Origin: Symbiodinium natans
Lineage: Eukaryota > Sar > Dinophyceae > Suessiales > Symbiodiniaceae
Direction: 5' to 3'
Assembly (NCBI GenBank): GCA_905221605.1
Contig: CAJNDS010002110.1
Span: 533,501 to 597,500 of the forward strand
DNA length: 64,000 nt
A program made the translations under genes and the position numbers. This document shows positions 1 through 12,300 of the stretch, in pieces (position 1 is the first letter of the stretch; every line of letters starts with the position of its first letter). The notes below the pieces were generated by a model. That model did not search any database. It saw only the letters and a program-made list of their open reading frames with translations, and had not been told where the DNA came from.

Positions 1-320
1 TAAAATACATAGTCAGTGACAAGGCTTCCTGGTTCTAATGACTTAATGTAAGGGCCTTAACAGCGACGCCTACACCGCGAACCCTAAACTGCCAGAGCTG
101 AGTGCTGAACCGGAATCAAATGTCTGTGGCGGCACAACGAACCCTGATTAACCTGAACCCTGAACAAAACCTAGCCTCAACCCTAAACTTTAAACCCCTT
201 TTGCAACTGGACTGCAAACAACTGCCAGGAAAAGACACGACACCACTACCACTCAGCACCCTAGCCACGAAAACCTGAACCCTAATTCGCCGAAATCAAA
301 GCAGAGCGGCCGCTTTCCGC
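1..320. other. Non-coding flank with degenerate heptamers
   Basis: Scattered CCCTAAA and CCCTGAA units without a long array, and no exon that I can support. It lies downstream, in the minus-strand sense, of the first readable exon. Confidence 0.5.
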
Positions 321-371
321 CTTGCCCCTAACCCACTGGTAGCTGGGGTTTGAAATCAGCCTCTGGGAGGT
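321..371 (-). CDS. Exon, 17 codons (gene D)
   Basis: Reads TSQRLISNPSYQWVRGK in phase 0. The acceptor is CTGCAG directly after a heptamer array, and the donor is AAG|GC. No domain is recognised. It is the last exon I can read before the window edge. Confidence 0.55.
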
Positions 372-3300
372 CTGCAGGGTTTAGGGTTGAGGGGTTTTTT
401 TGTAATAATCTCAAGTAAATTTGGGGCTGAGGGCTGTGGGGTCTATAGGGTCCATAGGGTCTGAAGGGTCTCTTGGTCGATACATCGGGTCTGTAGGGTA
501 CAATAGGGTCTTGAGGGTCCGTAGAGGTCTATGGGATTTCGCGAAGCAGTTGGGAGATGTAAGCTTCGGGTTGGGGGGTTGGGGATTGTGGTGCTTTAAG
601 GCTTAGGGTCTAGGTCTGCAACAAAATCAAGGCAGCTTCGGGACATTCGGGATTCGAGGGTTTCAGGCAGGTTTAGGGTTTAACTTTAGTGGCTCTTAGT
701 AGGGGGATGAGGGAATGAGGTAGTCTCTACAATCCTTTCAAGGATACATATATATATATATACATACATATATATATAGAGGATAGAATGCACCTAATTG
801 CCGCATAAGAACGAAGTTAAGGAACTTGAGCCGAGTTTGCAGGTTCCTCTCGTTGTGACCCCCCGCGCAGCTATGGGAGTTTGGGGTTTCGGGCCGAAGG
901 CGTTGGGGTCTGCTGGCCCTTCTGGTCCTTCAGAAATGCAACCAGGGGATTCTGATCCCTAGACCCTGAACGTCTTGCGGATGCCCTGAACCCTAAACCC
1001 TAAACCCAGAAACCCTAAACCCTAAACCGTCAGCCTGAAAAAGGCCCCAACACCTAAACCCGAACCAAACCCCACAACTGTGCCTGTAAGGCTCCCAGGA
1101 TTCAAGGTTATTGGGCCCAAAGGCCTTGTTATGAAAGGTTTGCGCTACCTTGAGCCCATATCAGCGTACCATTGCTGGGATATTCTTAGGAAAGACCGCG
1201 CTTATTCCTCATTGGCTGTTCAGGCTTGTGTAAAACATTTTTCAACACTGGCCCAGTTTAAACTGCCCCAACAGCCGTTCTCCCTGAACCTTGAGATCTA
1301 ACCCGCTGGCCAAACCCTCTCGATGTACACCCTACAAGCGGCACAGCCCCTGTAAACCCTGTAAATGAGGCGAGCCGCAGCATCTTTGGCGCAGTCCCAC
1401 CTGCACCAAAAACCTCAGCAGGGGGTGCCGGAGATATGAGGAGAAGCGCTCTAAAGGACGGGGCTCAAAAAAACCCTAAACCCTAAACCCTAAACCCTAA
1501 ACCCTAAACCCTAAACCCTAAACCCTAAACCAAGGCCTACGTCTGACAAGGAGCCCTCTGTTGCCCAAGGCGCATTTGAGCAAACCAGGACCTACAAAAG
1601 TCCTTCGTGCCCACGGAGGTTGGCATGGAGGGAGCCTAAACCCTAAACCCTAAACCCTAAACCCTAAACCCTATACCCCGGAACCCTGAAAGAGATGCTA
1701 TATCAGGGTGATTTCTCGCAGTTCGGCTCCATTCCTGAGTCCCTGTTCTACTCTGGCCCCTTTCCCCCCCCCAAAGGAGCTCTTTAGGGTTTAGGGTTTA
1801 GGGTTTAGGGTTAGGGTTTAGGGTTTAGGGTTTAGGGTTTAGGCTTTAGGGTTTAGGGTTTGGGGTTTGGGGTTTAGGGAATATCAGAGCCCTGAACCCT
1901 GAAGCCCGTCTTAACAAGGAGGCCTCTGGGGATTCATAGGGTCTGGGGGTTAGTGGTGGGTTTAGGGTTTTGGGGAAAACCCCTAAACCCCTAAACCCCT
2001 AAACCCTAAACCCTAAGCCGTAAGCCCTAACCCTACACCCTGTATACGGCCATGCCGCGCGCACAAAGTTGAAGCGATGCTTGAGCTTCGAAGCTTCGAT
2101 CACCTGCCTCTCCGACACCTCCAGGGTATGGGGTTTAAACATGTGCAAGTCTATGTGTATATGTGTATGATTATATATATATATATATGTATATCTCTCT
2201 GTGTGTAGGTGTGTAGGGGGATAACATGCTATGTATATATGTATATGTACAGAATATGTAGGTGAAGGTGTATAAGGGGATAAAGTTGGTGTGTATTTGG
2301 GAAAACCTTCTTGGGGTCCCACATGTTCGGAAACCCCCATGTGAACACATTGGAAAATAAGGGGATAAGATTGGTTGCGATTTGTAGTCTCCTGGGTTAT
2401 ACGATCTGGGCGCTCGCGCCATGGAGTTGTGGCATGAAGCGTAGAGGATTCATTGGGAGGTTTATGGTTGTAGGGAGTTTTGGGCGAACTTGGTGCACTT
2501 CTGTTGTGATCGCAGAGAGTGCTTCAGGGTTTGTAATGAGGTTTTAGTTTAGGGGCTTGATGGATACTCCGGCTTTCAGCACTCGAGGAGGGCGGAAGTA
2601 CTGCGTGGTTTCGGTTGCTTACCTACATGAAAAAAACCCTCCCCCCCATTCTGCCTGCAAGGAACGTCTAAAGAGCAACCCAAAAAACCTCAAACTCCCG
2701 ATGCTCGCGCCTCCATGGGCTTGTTCTCGCTCGTGATTGTCGTCTTGACCTCGTAAAAGTCCTGTCGATGGATGTTGGGTTTTGGAGCTCGACTCAGGGT
2801 GTGGAGTCCGCTTGCTGCAGCCACACCGTATCTACTAAACCCTAAACCCTAAACCCTAAACCACTGCCTTCCTGCAGAAGCTAGACATTCAGTTGTAGCA
2901 ACGCCAGCCGCAATGAAACTTTCAAGGCTACATAGAACGCTTCACGCGTTTCGGTTCGGGCCTGTCGTTGTTCTGCTTCGTATGCTCAGCTCAACTGATA
3001 AAAATCGCTGTGGGGCTGAGGATGTCGACGCTCAGGCTCGCATAGGGTCTAGGGCTTACAGAGTTTGGGGTTCAGGGTTTTTGGAAGCTTCAGGATTTGT
3101 GTTTCGAGATTGCCTTGCGAGTCTGGAGGAGATCTAAACTGTTTTAGGCTTACCTAGAATGACTTTGCACGTTAATGAAACATAGCAATGATTCAGGTGA
3201 CTCTTTTTGGGGGTCCTGTTTATGGGATTCTACTCTGTTTGGGGTACAGAAGGGGTTCCCCCCAGGCACACTTGTGTATACTTACTCCCTAAACCCTAAA

Positions 3301-6300
3301 CCCTAAACCCTAAACCCTAAACCCTAAACCCTAAGTAGGAGCATTTTGTCTTCACAGGCCTGCGCCCCGTCCGGGAATGTCACGGCGACGTCGTAGAAAT
3401 CAAACTGCTCCTCTTCGTGGTTCAGCCAGCTGACGGCAACCTTGGGCTGCACAGGGTTTAGGGTTTAGGGTTTAGGGTTTGGGGTTTAGGGTTTAGGGTT
3501 TAGGGCTTAGGGAAGCTTTAGGCATTGAACTTCAAGGTCTCAAAGTTCTCATGATCCAACTTGCGATGTGTTTGTATCTGCAACCCTTTTTAAGTTTTTG
3601 AACCTATTTAGGGTTTAGGGTTTAGGGTTTCGGGTTTCGGGTTTAGGGTTTAGGGTTGCAACCCTAAACCCGAAACCCTAAACCATGGACCCTCTTAAGA
3701 GTCTCTTAAGCATACGAATACCAGTACATGCCAACCACCCCTTCGCTAGCGAGCAGCTGGCCTTAAACCTGACATATTCGTCACCGTTCATCGGGCCAGG
3801 CGCTCTTGAATCCACCCTCACAAGAGCAAACAGCTCTCCTGTAGCTACTGCTAGAAAAACAGTTTAGGGTTTAGGGTTTAGGGTTTAGGGTTTAGGGTTT
3901 AGGGTTTAGGGCAACAAAATCCAGTGGTAGTTTAGTGATGTCCTCGTCATGGCTGAACTGCGGAAGTTCTCCGAAACCCCGTCAAGCATACCGCCCCAAC
4001 TCAGTCAAGGGAGCCACTAAGGATGTACCCCTAAGAGGCTCCCATAATACACTCCTAATATGGCCCTTATATCCCCTTAGAGGATCCTTGAAAAGGGTCC
4101 CCAAAACCCAAGGGTACAACCTCAGGGGTCCGAGGTAGAGACCTGACTCAGGCTAAGTGGCGCCCGACTGCTCGACATACTTGCGCCTCAAGTAGGTGAA
4201 GACCTGCGCAAGATGCTGCCCCAGCCCTGGCTTGGAGGTGCATGGTACTTATGAACCAGTTATAACTGTACTTATAACCATATTAGGGCACTTAAGGGGC
4301 TTATAAGTACAGTTATAAGTACAACAATTGGCTAGTAAGGACCATGAACCTCTAAGCAATCCTGCATCTGCGGGCCATACATGCAAACCCGAAGCTGCTA
4401 GTTGCTTAAGAACCACCAAGAAGTAAAAGATAATAAGCCATATACTGCCCTTGTGCAGGAGGAACATGTTCTTCTTTTGGGGGGCGGGGCGGGGGTGGGG
4501 GTTCTTAAGCAAGTGGTAGTAAGCGAATCTTGAACCCTTAGACCACACCACGACAGATAAGGTCAGTCGACCCTTTTCCAGCCTGACAAGACATACAAAG
4601 TCCACCCCAGCTAGCCCAAACCTTGCAGGCAAACAGTCCCAAGCCTTTTCTAAATCACCTAAGAGTCCTATCAAGGGACTCATGCACAGGCAGTTTAGGG
4701 TTTAGGGTTTAGTTTTTCTGCGACAAATTTTGAGGTTCGTGAGGTCGCAGGAGCATGCGCTTCGTAGGGCCTTCACCTAGGATCTAGGTGCACAACCCGA
4801 AACCCGAAACCCTAAACCCTAAAGGGCCTAAACCCTAAAGGCCCTAAACCCTAAACCCTAAACCCTAAACCCTAAACGGACAACCCTAAACCCGAAACTC
4901 AGTCCACCCTAGGGTTTCAGAGGTCCCAAACGACTCCGCGGCTGATTTTTGGGGCCAGCGGCCCATCGCTCTCCCCACATCGCCTCAGCGCCGGCTAGAT
5001 GTCTCTGAAGGTTCGGTTTAGGGTTTAGGGTTTAGGGTTTAGGGTTTAGGGTTTAGGGTTTAGGGTTTAGGGTTTAGGGTTTGGGGTTTAGGGTTTAGGG
5101 TCTAGGGTTTAGGGTTTAGGGTTTAGGGGGGGGGGGTTTAGGGGGTTTAGGGGGTTTAGGGCTTGGGGTTTAGGGTTTAGGGTTTGGGGATACTTCTCCA
5201 AGAGCAACAGCTTTAATGGCCTGCTAAATAAGGAAACCCAAAAAAGTTATAAAGTTCAACTATTGGCGGAGTTATTTTGGGTTCAGGGTTTTAGGGTTTC
5301 CTCTTTCCTGACACCTCTTTCTTAGCTTCGCTGCTTTATGAGCTTGTTCAGCAAGCCCCATCCGGGGATTTCACGATGTCTTGTAACTTCCAAGAACCAA
5401 GCAACCGAACCCCTTGAAACGCATCCCCATTTGCTCCTTTGCCAGTTCCCCCTCCCCTCCCCCAAGGGAATAAAAAACAACGGTTGGGCAATTGGGCTTA
5501 ATTAGGGTAAAGTTGAGGGTTTAGGGTTTAGGGTTTAGGGTTTAGGGTTTAGGGCTGCGAAAAATGGTTCCGATGATCTCCTTGCGACATCTGAGTGGCG
5601 ACTTGCCGCTCATCTTCCTCACAGAGGCGTCCTCCGAATTCAGGCTGATGAAGACGGTTTAGGGTTTAGGGTTTGGGGTTTGGGGTTTAGGGTTTAGGTT
5701 CCTCCCAAGTTCAAGCTGATGAAGTTTTGCCGAGTTGCGCTTGCAACCTTTCGAACACGACTTATGAGCAGGATTCCATTCTCAAAGGAAAGAAGGGGAC
5801 CTGTTGCACAATATTCAAACCCTGAACCCTAAATAAACCCTGAACCTAAACCCTATGTAAACCCCCTTGTTTTTTGAACCCAGGCTGGACCGTGACTTGC
5901 CCCATGCAAACCCTAAACCCTAAACCCGAAACCCCCATCCTAAACCCTTAGGTTTGGCTGCCCCAACCGCAAACCTAAAACCCTAAAACCCCTAAAACCC
6001 TAAAACCCTGAAACCCTGAAACCCTACAACCCATAAAACCCTAAAACCCTAAAACCCCTAAAACCCCAAAACCCCTAAAACCCTAAAACCCTAAACCCCT
6101 AAAACCCTAAAACCCTAAAACCCTAAAACCTAAAACCCCTAAAACCCCAAGACCCATAAAACCCTAAAACCCTAAACCCCTAAAACCCTAAAACCCTAAA
6201 ACCCTAAAACCCTAAACGCTAAACTCCGGCCTTGAGTCGGCACAGCCAAGCCCTCGGGCGGAACGTCCAGCAGCGCGTCGGAGTCCACGTCCAAGTACCT

Positions 6301-9300
6301 CGGTTTAGGGCTTTATTGGGCTTATAGGGATTCTAGGGTTTTTAAGGCTTACAGGGCTTTATAGGGTTTCATTGGCTTTTATTGGGTTTTGTAGGGTTTG
6401 AATAGGGTTTATCGGGTTTTATAGGGCATATAGGGGTTATAGGATTTGTTTAGGGTTTATAGGGTTTGGCGTCTTATTTAGTTTGGGCTTAGGGTTTAGG
6501 GCTTAGTAAGGTTTAGGAAGGTTTCAGGCTCAAGACCCGAAAGCCCGAAACCTCTAGGCCCTCCTACCCTAGACCCTCGCAAGCCTTTCCTGATTCCGCA
6601 ATGAGGTACGACGATGGTGAGGGATTGTACCCCAAATACTAGAGAATTACAAGGCACTGATTGGGGTCACGTGTTACCACCCCACCCTTCACCCCAACCC
6701 AAAGAAGCCCCAAACCTAAACCTTGAATGTCAGAAAAAAAACACTTCACAACCCTTCAAAATAGGCAAGGCGCCAGACCCATGTGGGGTAGGGTCCTTAC
6801 TCTAAAGGAAACCTAGTATTTTATTTGGGGGTCCATCTAAGGGGCCCCTGATTTTCGTAAACTCTCATCTAACTACCCATAGACCGAAACGTGAACCCTG
6901 CACGCGACTACAACTTCATGCCCCAGCAGCTGCAGACCCGGCAGCGGCATGTGATGCGCCAGCCGCTCCTGTGCCCCTAGCTCTTGGGATGTTCACCCTT
7001 ATGCTAACGGTCTTTAGTAGGGATTATACTAGGGGGTACTATATAGTCCCTATTAAGGACTGCTACTATAAGGGTGAACATCCCAAGCTAAAACCCTAAA
7101 ACCTGGAACCCTAAAACCCCTAAAACCTCGAACCCTAAAACCGGTAGCCTTGAGAAACCCTCAAAATTTCAAAAAACCCTCAAAGAACCCTAAAAGTCCC
7201 AAAAACCTAACAGACCGTAAAAAACCCTGAAACCCTAAACCCTAAACCCTAAACCCCGCCTCCGCCCAGGTCTGGAGGCGCCCCGCGCGGGCGGCCAGCG
7301 CCCCGGCGCTCTGAGGCAGGGCGGCCAGGTCTTGAAGCAAGGAGGCGGCCTCTGAAAGTGGGTGTTTAGGGTTTAGGGTTTAGGGTTTGGGGTTTAGGGT
7401 TTAGGGTTTAGGGTTTGGGGTTTAGGGTTTAGGGTTTAGGGTTTGGGGCTTAGGGATTTGGGGTTTGGGGTTTTAGGGTTTAGGGTAAACGGTTTACCCT
7501 AAAGCCCAAACCCTAAACACCAGTCCTAAAGTTTAGGATTAGGGTTTAGGGTTTGGGGTTTCGGGGTTTTGGATTATGGTTTAGGCTTCAGGAGTTGGGG
7601 TGTAAGCTAGGTCTTGAAGCAAAGAAACGACCTCAAGTGTTCGGGGGCTCTGTTGGGGTTGGTTTAGGTTTTTTTGGGTTTCGGGTTTGGGGTGTATAAA
7701 GTGTGGGGCGTTGTTAGGCTTGGTTCAAGGGCTTTGTTAGGGTTGGTTTCTTTTGGGTTTAGGATTTGGTGTTTAGGGCTCTACAGTGTGGGGCCTTTGT
7801 TAGGGTTGGTTGACTTTTTTTTTGCGGTTTAGTGTTTAGGGTTTAGGTTTAAGCCTAAAACATGGGGCTTTATTGGAGTTGGTTCCGGGTTTTTGGGTTT
7901 AGGGTTTAGGCTTTAGCGTTTAGGCTTGGGGTTTGGGGTTTGGAGTTTGGGCTTGGGTTGAATCGCTCACACACGGACAAACCAGGCGAGGCATTCAGTC
8001 AGTTGGAGCGGGTTTAGCAGCGGCGTTCGGGAATTCGGGCGCTCCCCTAAATCTTATAAACCCTTTTTTTGCAGCCGGACTCCCGTGGGTGCTGCCAGAA
8101 ACTGCCCAAGCACAGGCTCCCATAAACCCTTTTTTTGAGCACGGGCTTGGGATGTCTGCCGGCAAGCTGGGATCTGTAGGTCTTTGCAAGACACCAGCAA
8201 ACTTAGAACTGAACACATTGCACAGAACATGAATTTAGGTGTCAGGCTCAGGGTCTTCACAACGCGCCACGCACATATGGCGATCATGTCGTCTTTGCTG
8301 TCTAAACGCCAATCTTTCCTGCCGGTGTGCCTCCTTTAAGTCTTCAAGATTCGCAGAACCCCTGTTCAGAGCCAGTTCCTCAGCGGCAAGAACATTCACC
8401 ACAGGATGTGGGGCCAAGCACCGGTCAACCTCAGGAGCTTCCGGCAACACAGAAGAAGAACGTGTGCTGTCTGGTTCCTCCTCCAGAGTGGCAAGGCGCA
8501 ACTGTAAGGAGTCCACAACTCCCATAAACCCTAAAACCTAAACACCTAAACCGCCTAAACCCTAAAAACCCCAAACCCACTAAGACCTAAGGCATTTGGG
8601 CCTCCGCCGATGCCCAGGTCGACAGGCCCTGACCCGAGGCCTTCAGGGTTTTAGGGTGTAGAGGTTTAGGGCTTAGGGATTTAGGGTTTAGGGGTTTAGG
8701 TTTGAGGTTTAAAGTTTAGGAGCTCAGGGTTTAGGGGATTAGGGCTTAGCAGTGTAGGAGTTTGGGGTGTAGGGGTTTGGGTTTAGGAGTTTAGGGGTTT
8801 GGAGTTTAGGGTAGGGGTTTCGGGGTTTCAGGTTTAGGAGTTTAGGGGTTTAGGCTTAGGGGCTTCGGGCTTGGGAGTTTAGGGGAAAAGGTTGGCGCTT
8901 AGGAGTTTGTTAGGGCTTAGGAGTTTGGGAGTTTAGGGGCCTCCTAGACTGCCCCGCACCCTGGCTGGGGTTGAGGTTTAGGGAAATTTCAGGGTGCTTC
9001 GTAGGGTTTCCCCAACCCAACCGAAACATCCCCGTGAAGCGGCGCGCCACTCCGCATTGCGCGCAATGATGGCCGGGCAGCGTAGCATCCCACGACCCCT
9101 ACCTTGGACTTAAATCCTGGAGTTTTTTTTAAACTTTTTAGGTTAATAAGTAGCTATAATAGGAACCCTGCAACCTAAACCCTAAACCCTAAACCCTAAA
9201 CCCTAAACCCTAAACCCTAAACCCTAAACCCTTAAACCCTAAACCCTAAACCCTAGTATAGTACTCCAAGACCCAGAGACCGCAGGCAGCCTTCATCTCG

Positions 9301-12300
9301 TAAGCCGGAGCCGCCACATCCCCACAAATCTCCTGAAACTCAAACCCCAGCAACTTCCTCAGTCCTTTACGGGGCTCTGAGGGGTTTAGGGTTTAGGGTT
9401 TAGGGTTTAGGGTTTAGGGTTTAGGGTTTAGGGTTTAGGGTTTAGGGTACTCAAACCCCAGCAACTTCCTCAGTCCTACACCCTATAGTAACCCTCAAAA
9501 ACCCTAAACCTCGCAGTCCTAAACCCCCAAACCCTAAACCCTAAACCCTAAACCCTAAACAGCCCTAAAGCCCCCACCAAAGTGGTAAAGCCTCCGGCCT
9601 CGGACCGCCTGTCCACCGCGCCCCGCGCCGACTCGGACGGTGCGGAGGGAACTGGGGCGCGCCCTGGGCTAGGGTTTAGGGTTTAGGGTTTAGGGTTTAG
9701 GGTTTAGGGTTTGGGGTTTAGGGTTTAGGGTTTAGGGTTTAGGGAGTTTAGGGTTTCGGGTTTTGGGGTTTAGGGTTTAGGGTTCAGGTTTAGACTGGTG
9801 GTGTTTGCAGGGCAGCTTCGAGGGGTTTTTCAGTCAGACTTCCGGCAATAAAAAGGGTATGACATGTCGCAGATCTTACCACAACCCTTGATCAAGGGTT
9901 TAGTTAGGGTTTAGGGTTCAGGGTTCAGGGTTCAGGGTTCAGGGTTTAGGATTTAGGGTTTAGGGTTTAGCTTTCACCCTATATGATCGCATCCCGGGGG
10001 CTTCTCTGAGCGTCCGCCCACGGGTCGTCGTCCTGCGTCCGCAGGAGGGTCGAAGTCCCGGAATGTTCAAGCTTCTTCCCGTTCAGGGTTTAGGGTTTAG
10101 GGTTTAGGACTTTGGGCCGAGTAAAAATAAACCCTAAACCCTAAAGCCCAAACCCCAAACGCTAAACCCCAAACCCTTAACCCTTATAACCCCTAAACCC
10201 TAAACCCCAAATCCTAAACCCTAAACCCTAAACCCCAAACCCCAAACCCCAAAACCCCAAACCCTAAACCCTAGGGTGACGCCGCAGAAGTCTGCGCCTC
10301 CTCCTCGGCGCGCTCGGGCGCCGCCGCCTCGATCCCGGCGGCGCGATTGAGGGCCCAGCGGGCCCAGGGATCCTCCCGGTTTGAGGAGTGTAGGGTTTAG
10401 GGTTTAGGGTTTAGGGTTTATAGGGTTTAGGGTTTAGGGTTTAGGGTTTTACTTCAGGACCACGGATGTCCTACCCTCAAACCCTAGGCCGTAGACCCTT
10501 AAAATCTTAAAACTTAAAACTTAAAACCCTAAACCCTAAACCCTAAACCCTAAACCTTAAACCCTCTCTCAAGCCCCTTGAACAGTTTGGGCATGAGCAG
10601 CTCCTCATCTCCACTGACAGCTGAATGAGCTGCCACCGCCGGCTCTGCTTTCTCCTCCTGGCTTGTATTTCTTTCGGGTTTAGGGTTTAGGGTTTAGGGT
10701 TTAGGGTTTAGGGTTTAGGGTTTAGGGTTTAGGGTTTAGGGTTTAGGGGACAGGCCAAGCCACAACAATCACCCGAACCCAAAACCCAAAACCCAACACC
10801 CTAGACCCTAAACAAGTAAACCCGAGCAAACGTCAAGATGTTGAAGCGCAAAATGCGTTGCTACTTTGCAGCGGCGACGTGATGCAAGAACAGGAGAAAA
10901 CTGCAGGAATTGAAGGCGTCCGAACCCTCCACCACAGTGAGATTCCTCCAGCCCTCTGCAACCGACAGCCAGTGTTTACACGGAATCCCTCGTTTGGAGC
11001 TGGCTGCACAGACGCCAACTGTAGCCATGAAGGACAAACAGTATAGAGCTTGCGAAGAGAGGGTAATTCCTGGACCCCAAATCCCAAACCCCAAACCCCA
11101 AACCCCAAACCCTGAACCCTAAATCCTAAACCCTAAACCCTAAACCCTAAACCCAAACCCTAAACCCTAAACCCTAAACGGCTCTTTAAAGGGTGTTCAG
11201 GGGACCTCTCAGGGTCGCAAGGATCCCGCCTGGTGGGCGCCAGCCCCCGAGCTCCATCCACGGAGCTGCCTCGAAGCCAAATGGGCGTTTAGGGTTTAGG
11301 GTTTGGGGTTTCGGGTTTAGGGTTTAGGGTTTGGGGTTTGGGGTTTGGGGCTAGGGTTTGGGATTTAGGGTTTAGGGTTTGGGGTTTAGGGTTTGGGGTT
11401 TAGTGTTCTCGGGTTTAGGGGGTTTAGGTTTAGGATGTAAGGGTTTAGGGTTTAAGGGTTCAAGGTTCTTTGGGGTTTAGGGTTTATGTGTTTAAGGGTG
11501 TAGGGTTCTAGGGTTGTTTTAGGGCTGGGCTTTAGGGTTTGCAATAAGGTTTAGGGCTTTAGGGTTTACAGTGAGGGTTAGTGGGTGGGGGTTTAGGGTT
11601 TTAAGGAATTTTCAGTGGGGTTTCGGGGTTTACGGTGGGGTTTAGGGTTTTGGGGCCTTAGGGTTTACAGGTTGTAGGAGGCCAGTTCACTTCACTGAGC
11701 AGATGTGGGCTCTCACATCGCTCCCTTCCCCCAACCCCCCACGCCCCACCCACCCTTCCTCCCCTAAACCCTGAAACCTAAACCCCAAATCCGAAAGCTC
11801 CCCCCCCGGCAGCCTTGAGTTTCGCACCATGTTTGTTCGCAGTGGGGGCGGGAAAGGGTAAAAACCCGAAGACCCAGAATGTTTCATGTCAGCCCGCAAG
11901 TTTATGAACTCGCGTCAGGCTGGGACGAACTCCCCCCAATCCGAACTTAGAAGGCCCCCGAACAACGCTCTTTCCAGGGTCCTTTGTGGCCCTAAACCCT
12001 AAACCCTAAACCCTAAACCCTAAACCCTAAACCCTAAACCCTAAACCCTAAACCTAGCTAAACCCTAAACCCTAAGCCGGCCGTGAGGAGTGAATGCACT
12101 GGCCGGGAGACTGGGCGTGGCGCGCCACCTCGCTCCAAAGGTCGGGGCCCCCACCATCCTCCGGCCTCGTCGAAAGGCTTCTTAGGATTTGTTTGGTGCA
12201 GGGTTCTACCATTTGCTTTAGAACACACCCCCCCCCCCCAAAAAAAAAAAGAAACACATAATAATAATAAATAAATAAATGTGTTCTTCCTTATAAGGGC

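Larger units (their letters stand above)
2119..3359. other. Introns with TG/TA-rich and heptamer tracts
   Basis: Outside the two small exons noted here, this stretch holds a TATG/TATA-rich tract (about 2150-2290), CCCTAAA arrays at 2836-2862 and 3286-3333, and unique sequence in which I see nothing else. Confidence 0.5.
6299..7259. other. Introns: degenerate arrays and a family B hairpin
   Basis: A degraded TTTATAGGG-like tract at 6301-6520, unique DNA to 6900, a 105-bp hairpin at 6983-7087, and degenerate CCCTAAA to 7250. One exon (6915-6968) lies inside. Confidence 0.5.
7350..9290. other. Introns: long degenerate array plus unique DNA
   Basis: TTTAGGG/TTTGGGG array at 7365-7490. Strongly degenerate G/T-rich heptamer relics at 7540-7950 and 8645-8945. 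A unique, gene-like GC-balanced stretch at 7960-8520, open in several frames on both strands, in which I could not find a phase-consistent exon. Confidence 0.45.
9377..10570. repeat. Introns dominated by heptamer arrays
   Basis: TTTAGGG arrays at 9384-9448, 9670-9745, 9900-9970 and 10395-10450; CCCTAAA arrays at 9535-9557 and 10130-10275 (many CCCCAAA variants). Three exons are embedded. Short unique remnants show nothing recognisable. Confidence 0.7.

Noticed and set aside
4249-4683. 144-codon minus-strand frame
   Set aside because: Runs across two hairpin elements of families A and C that recur elsewhere in non-coding DNA; AT-rich third positions.
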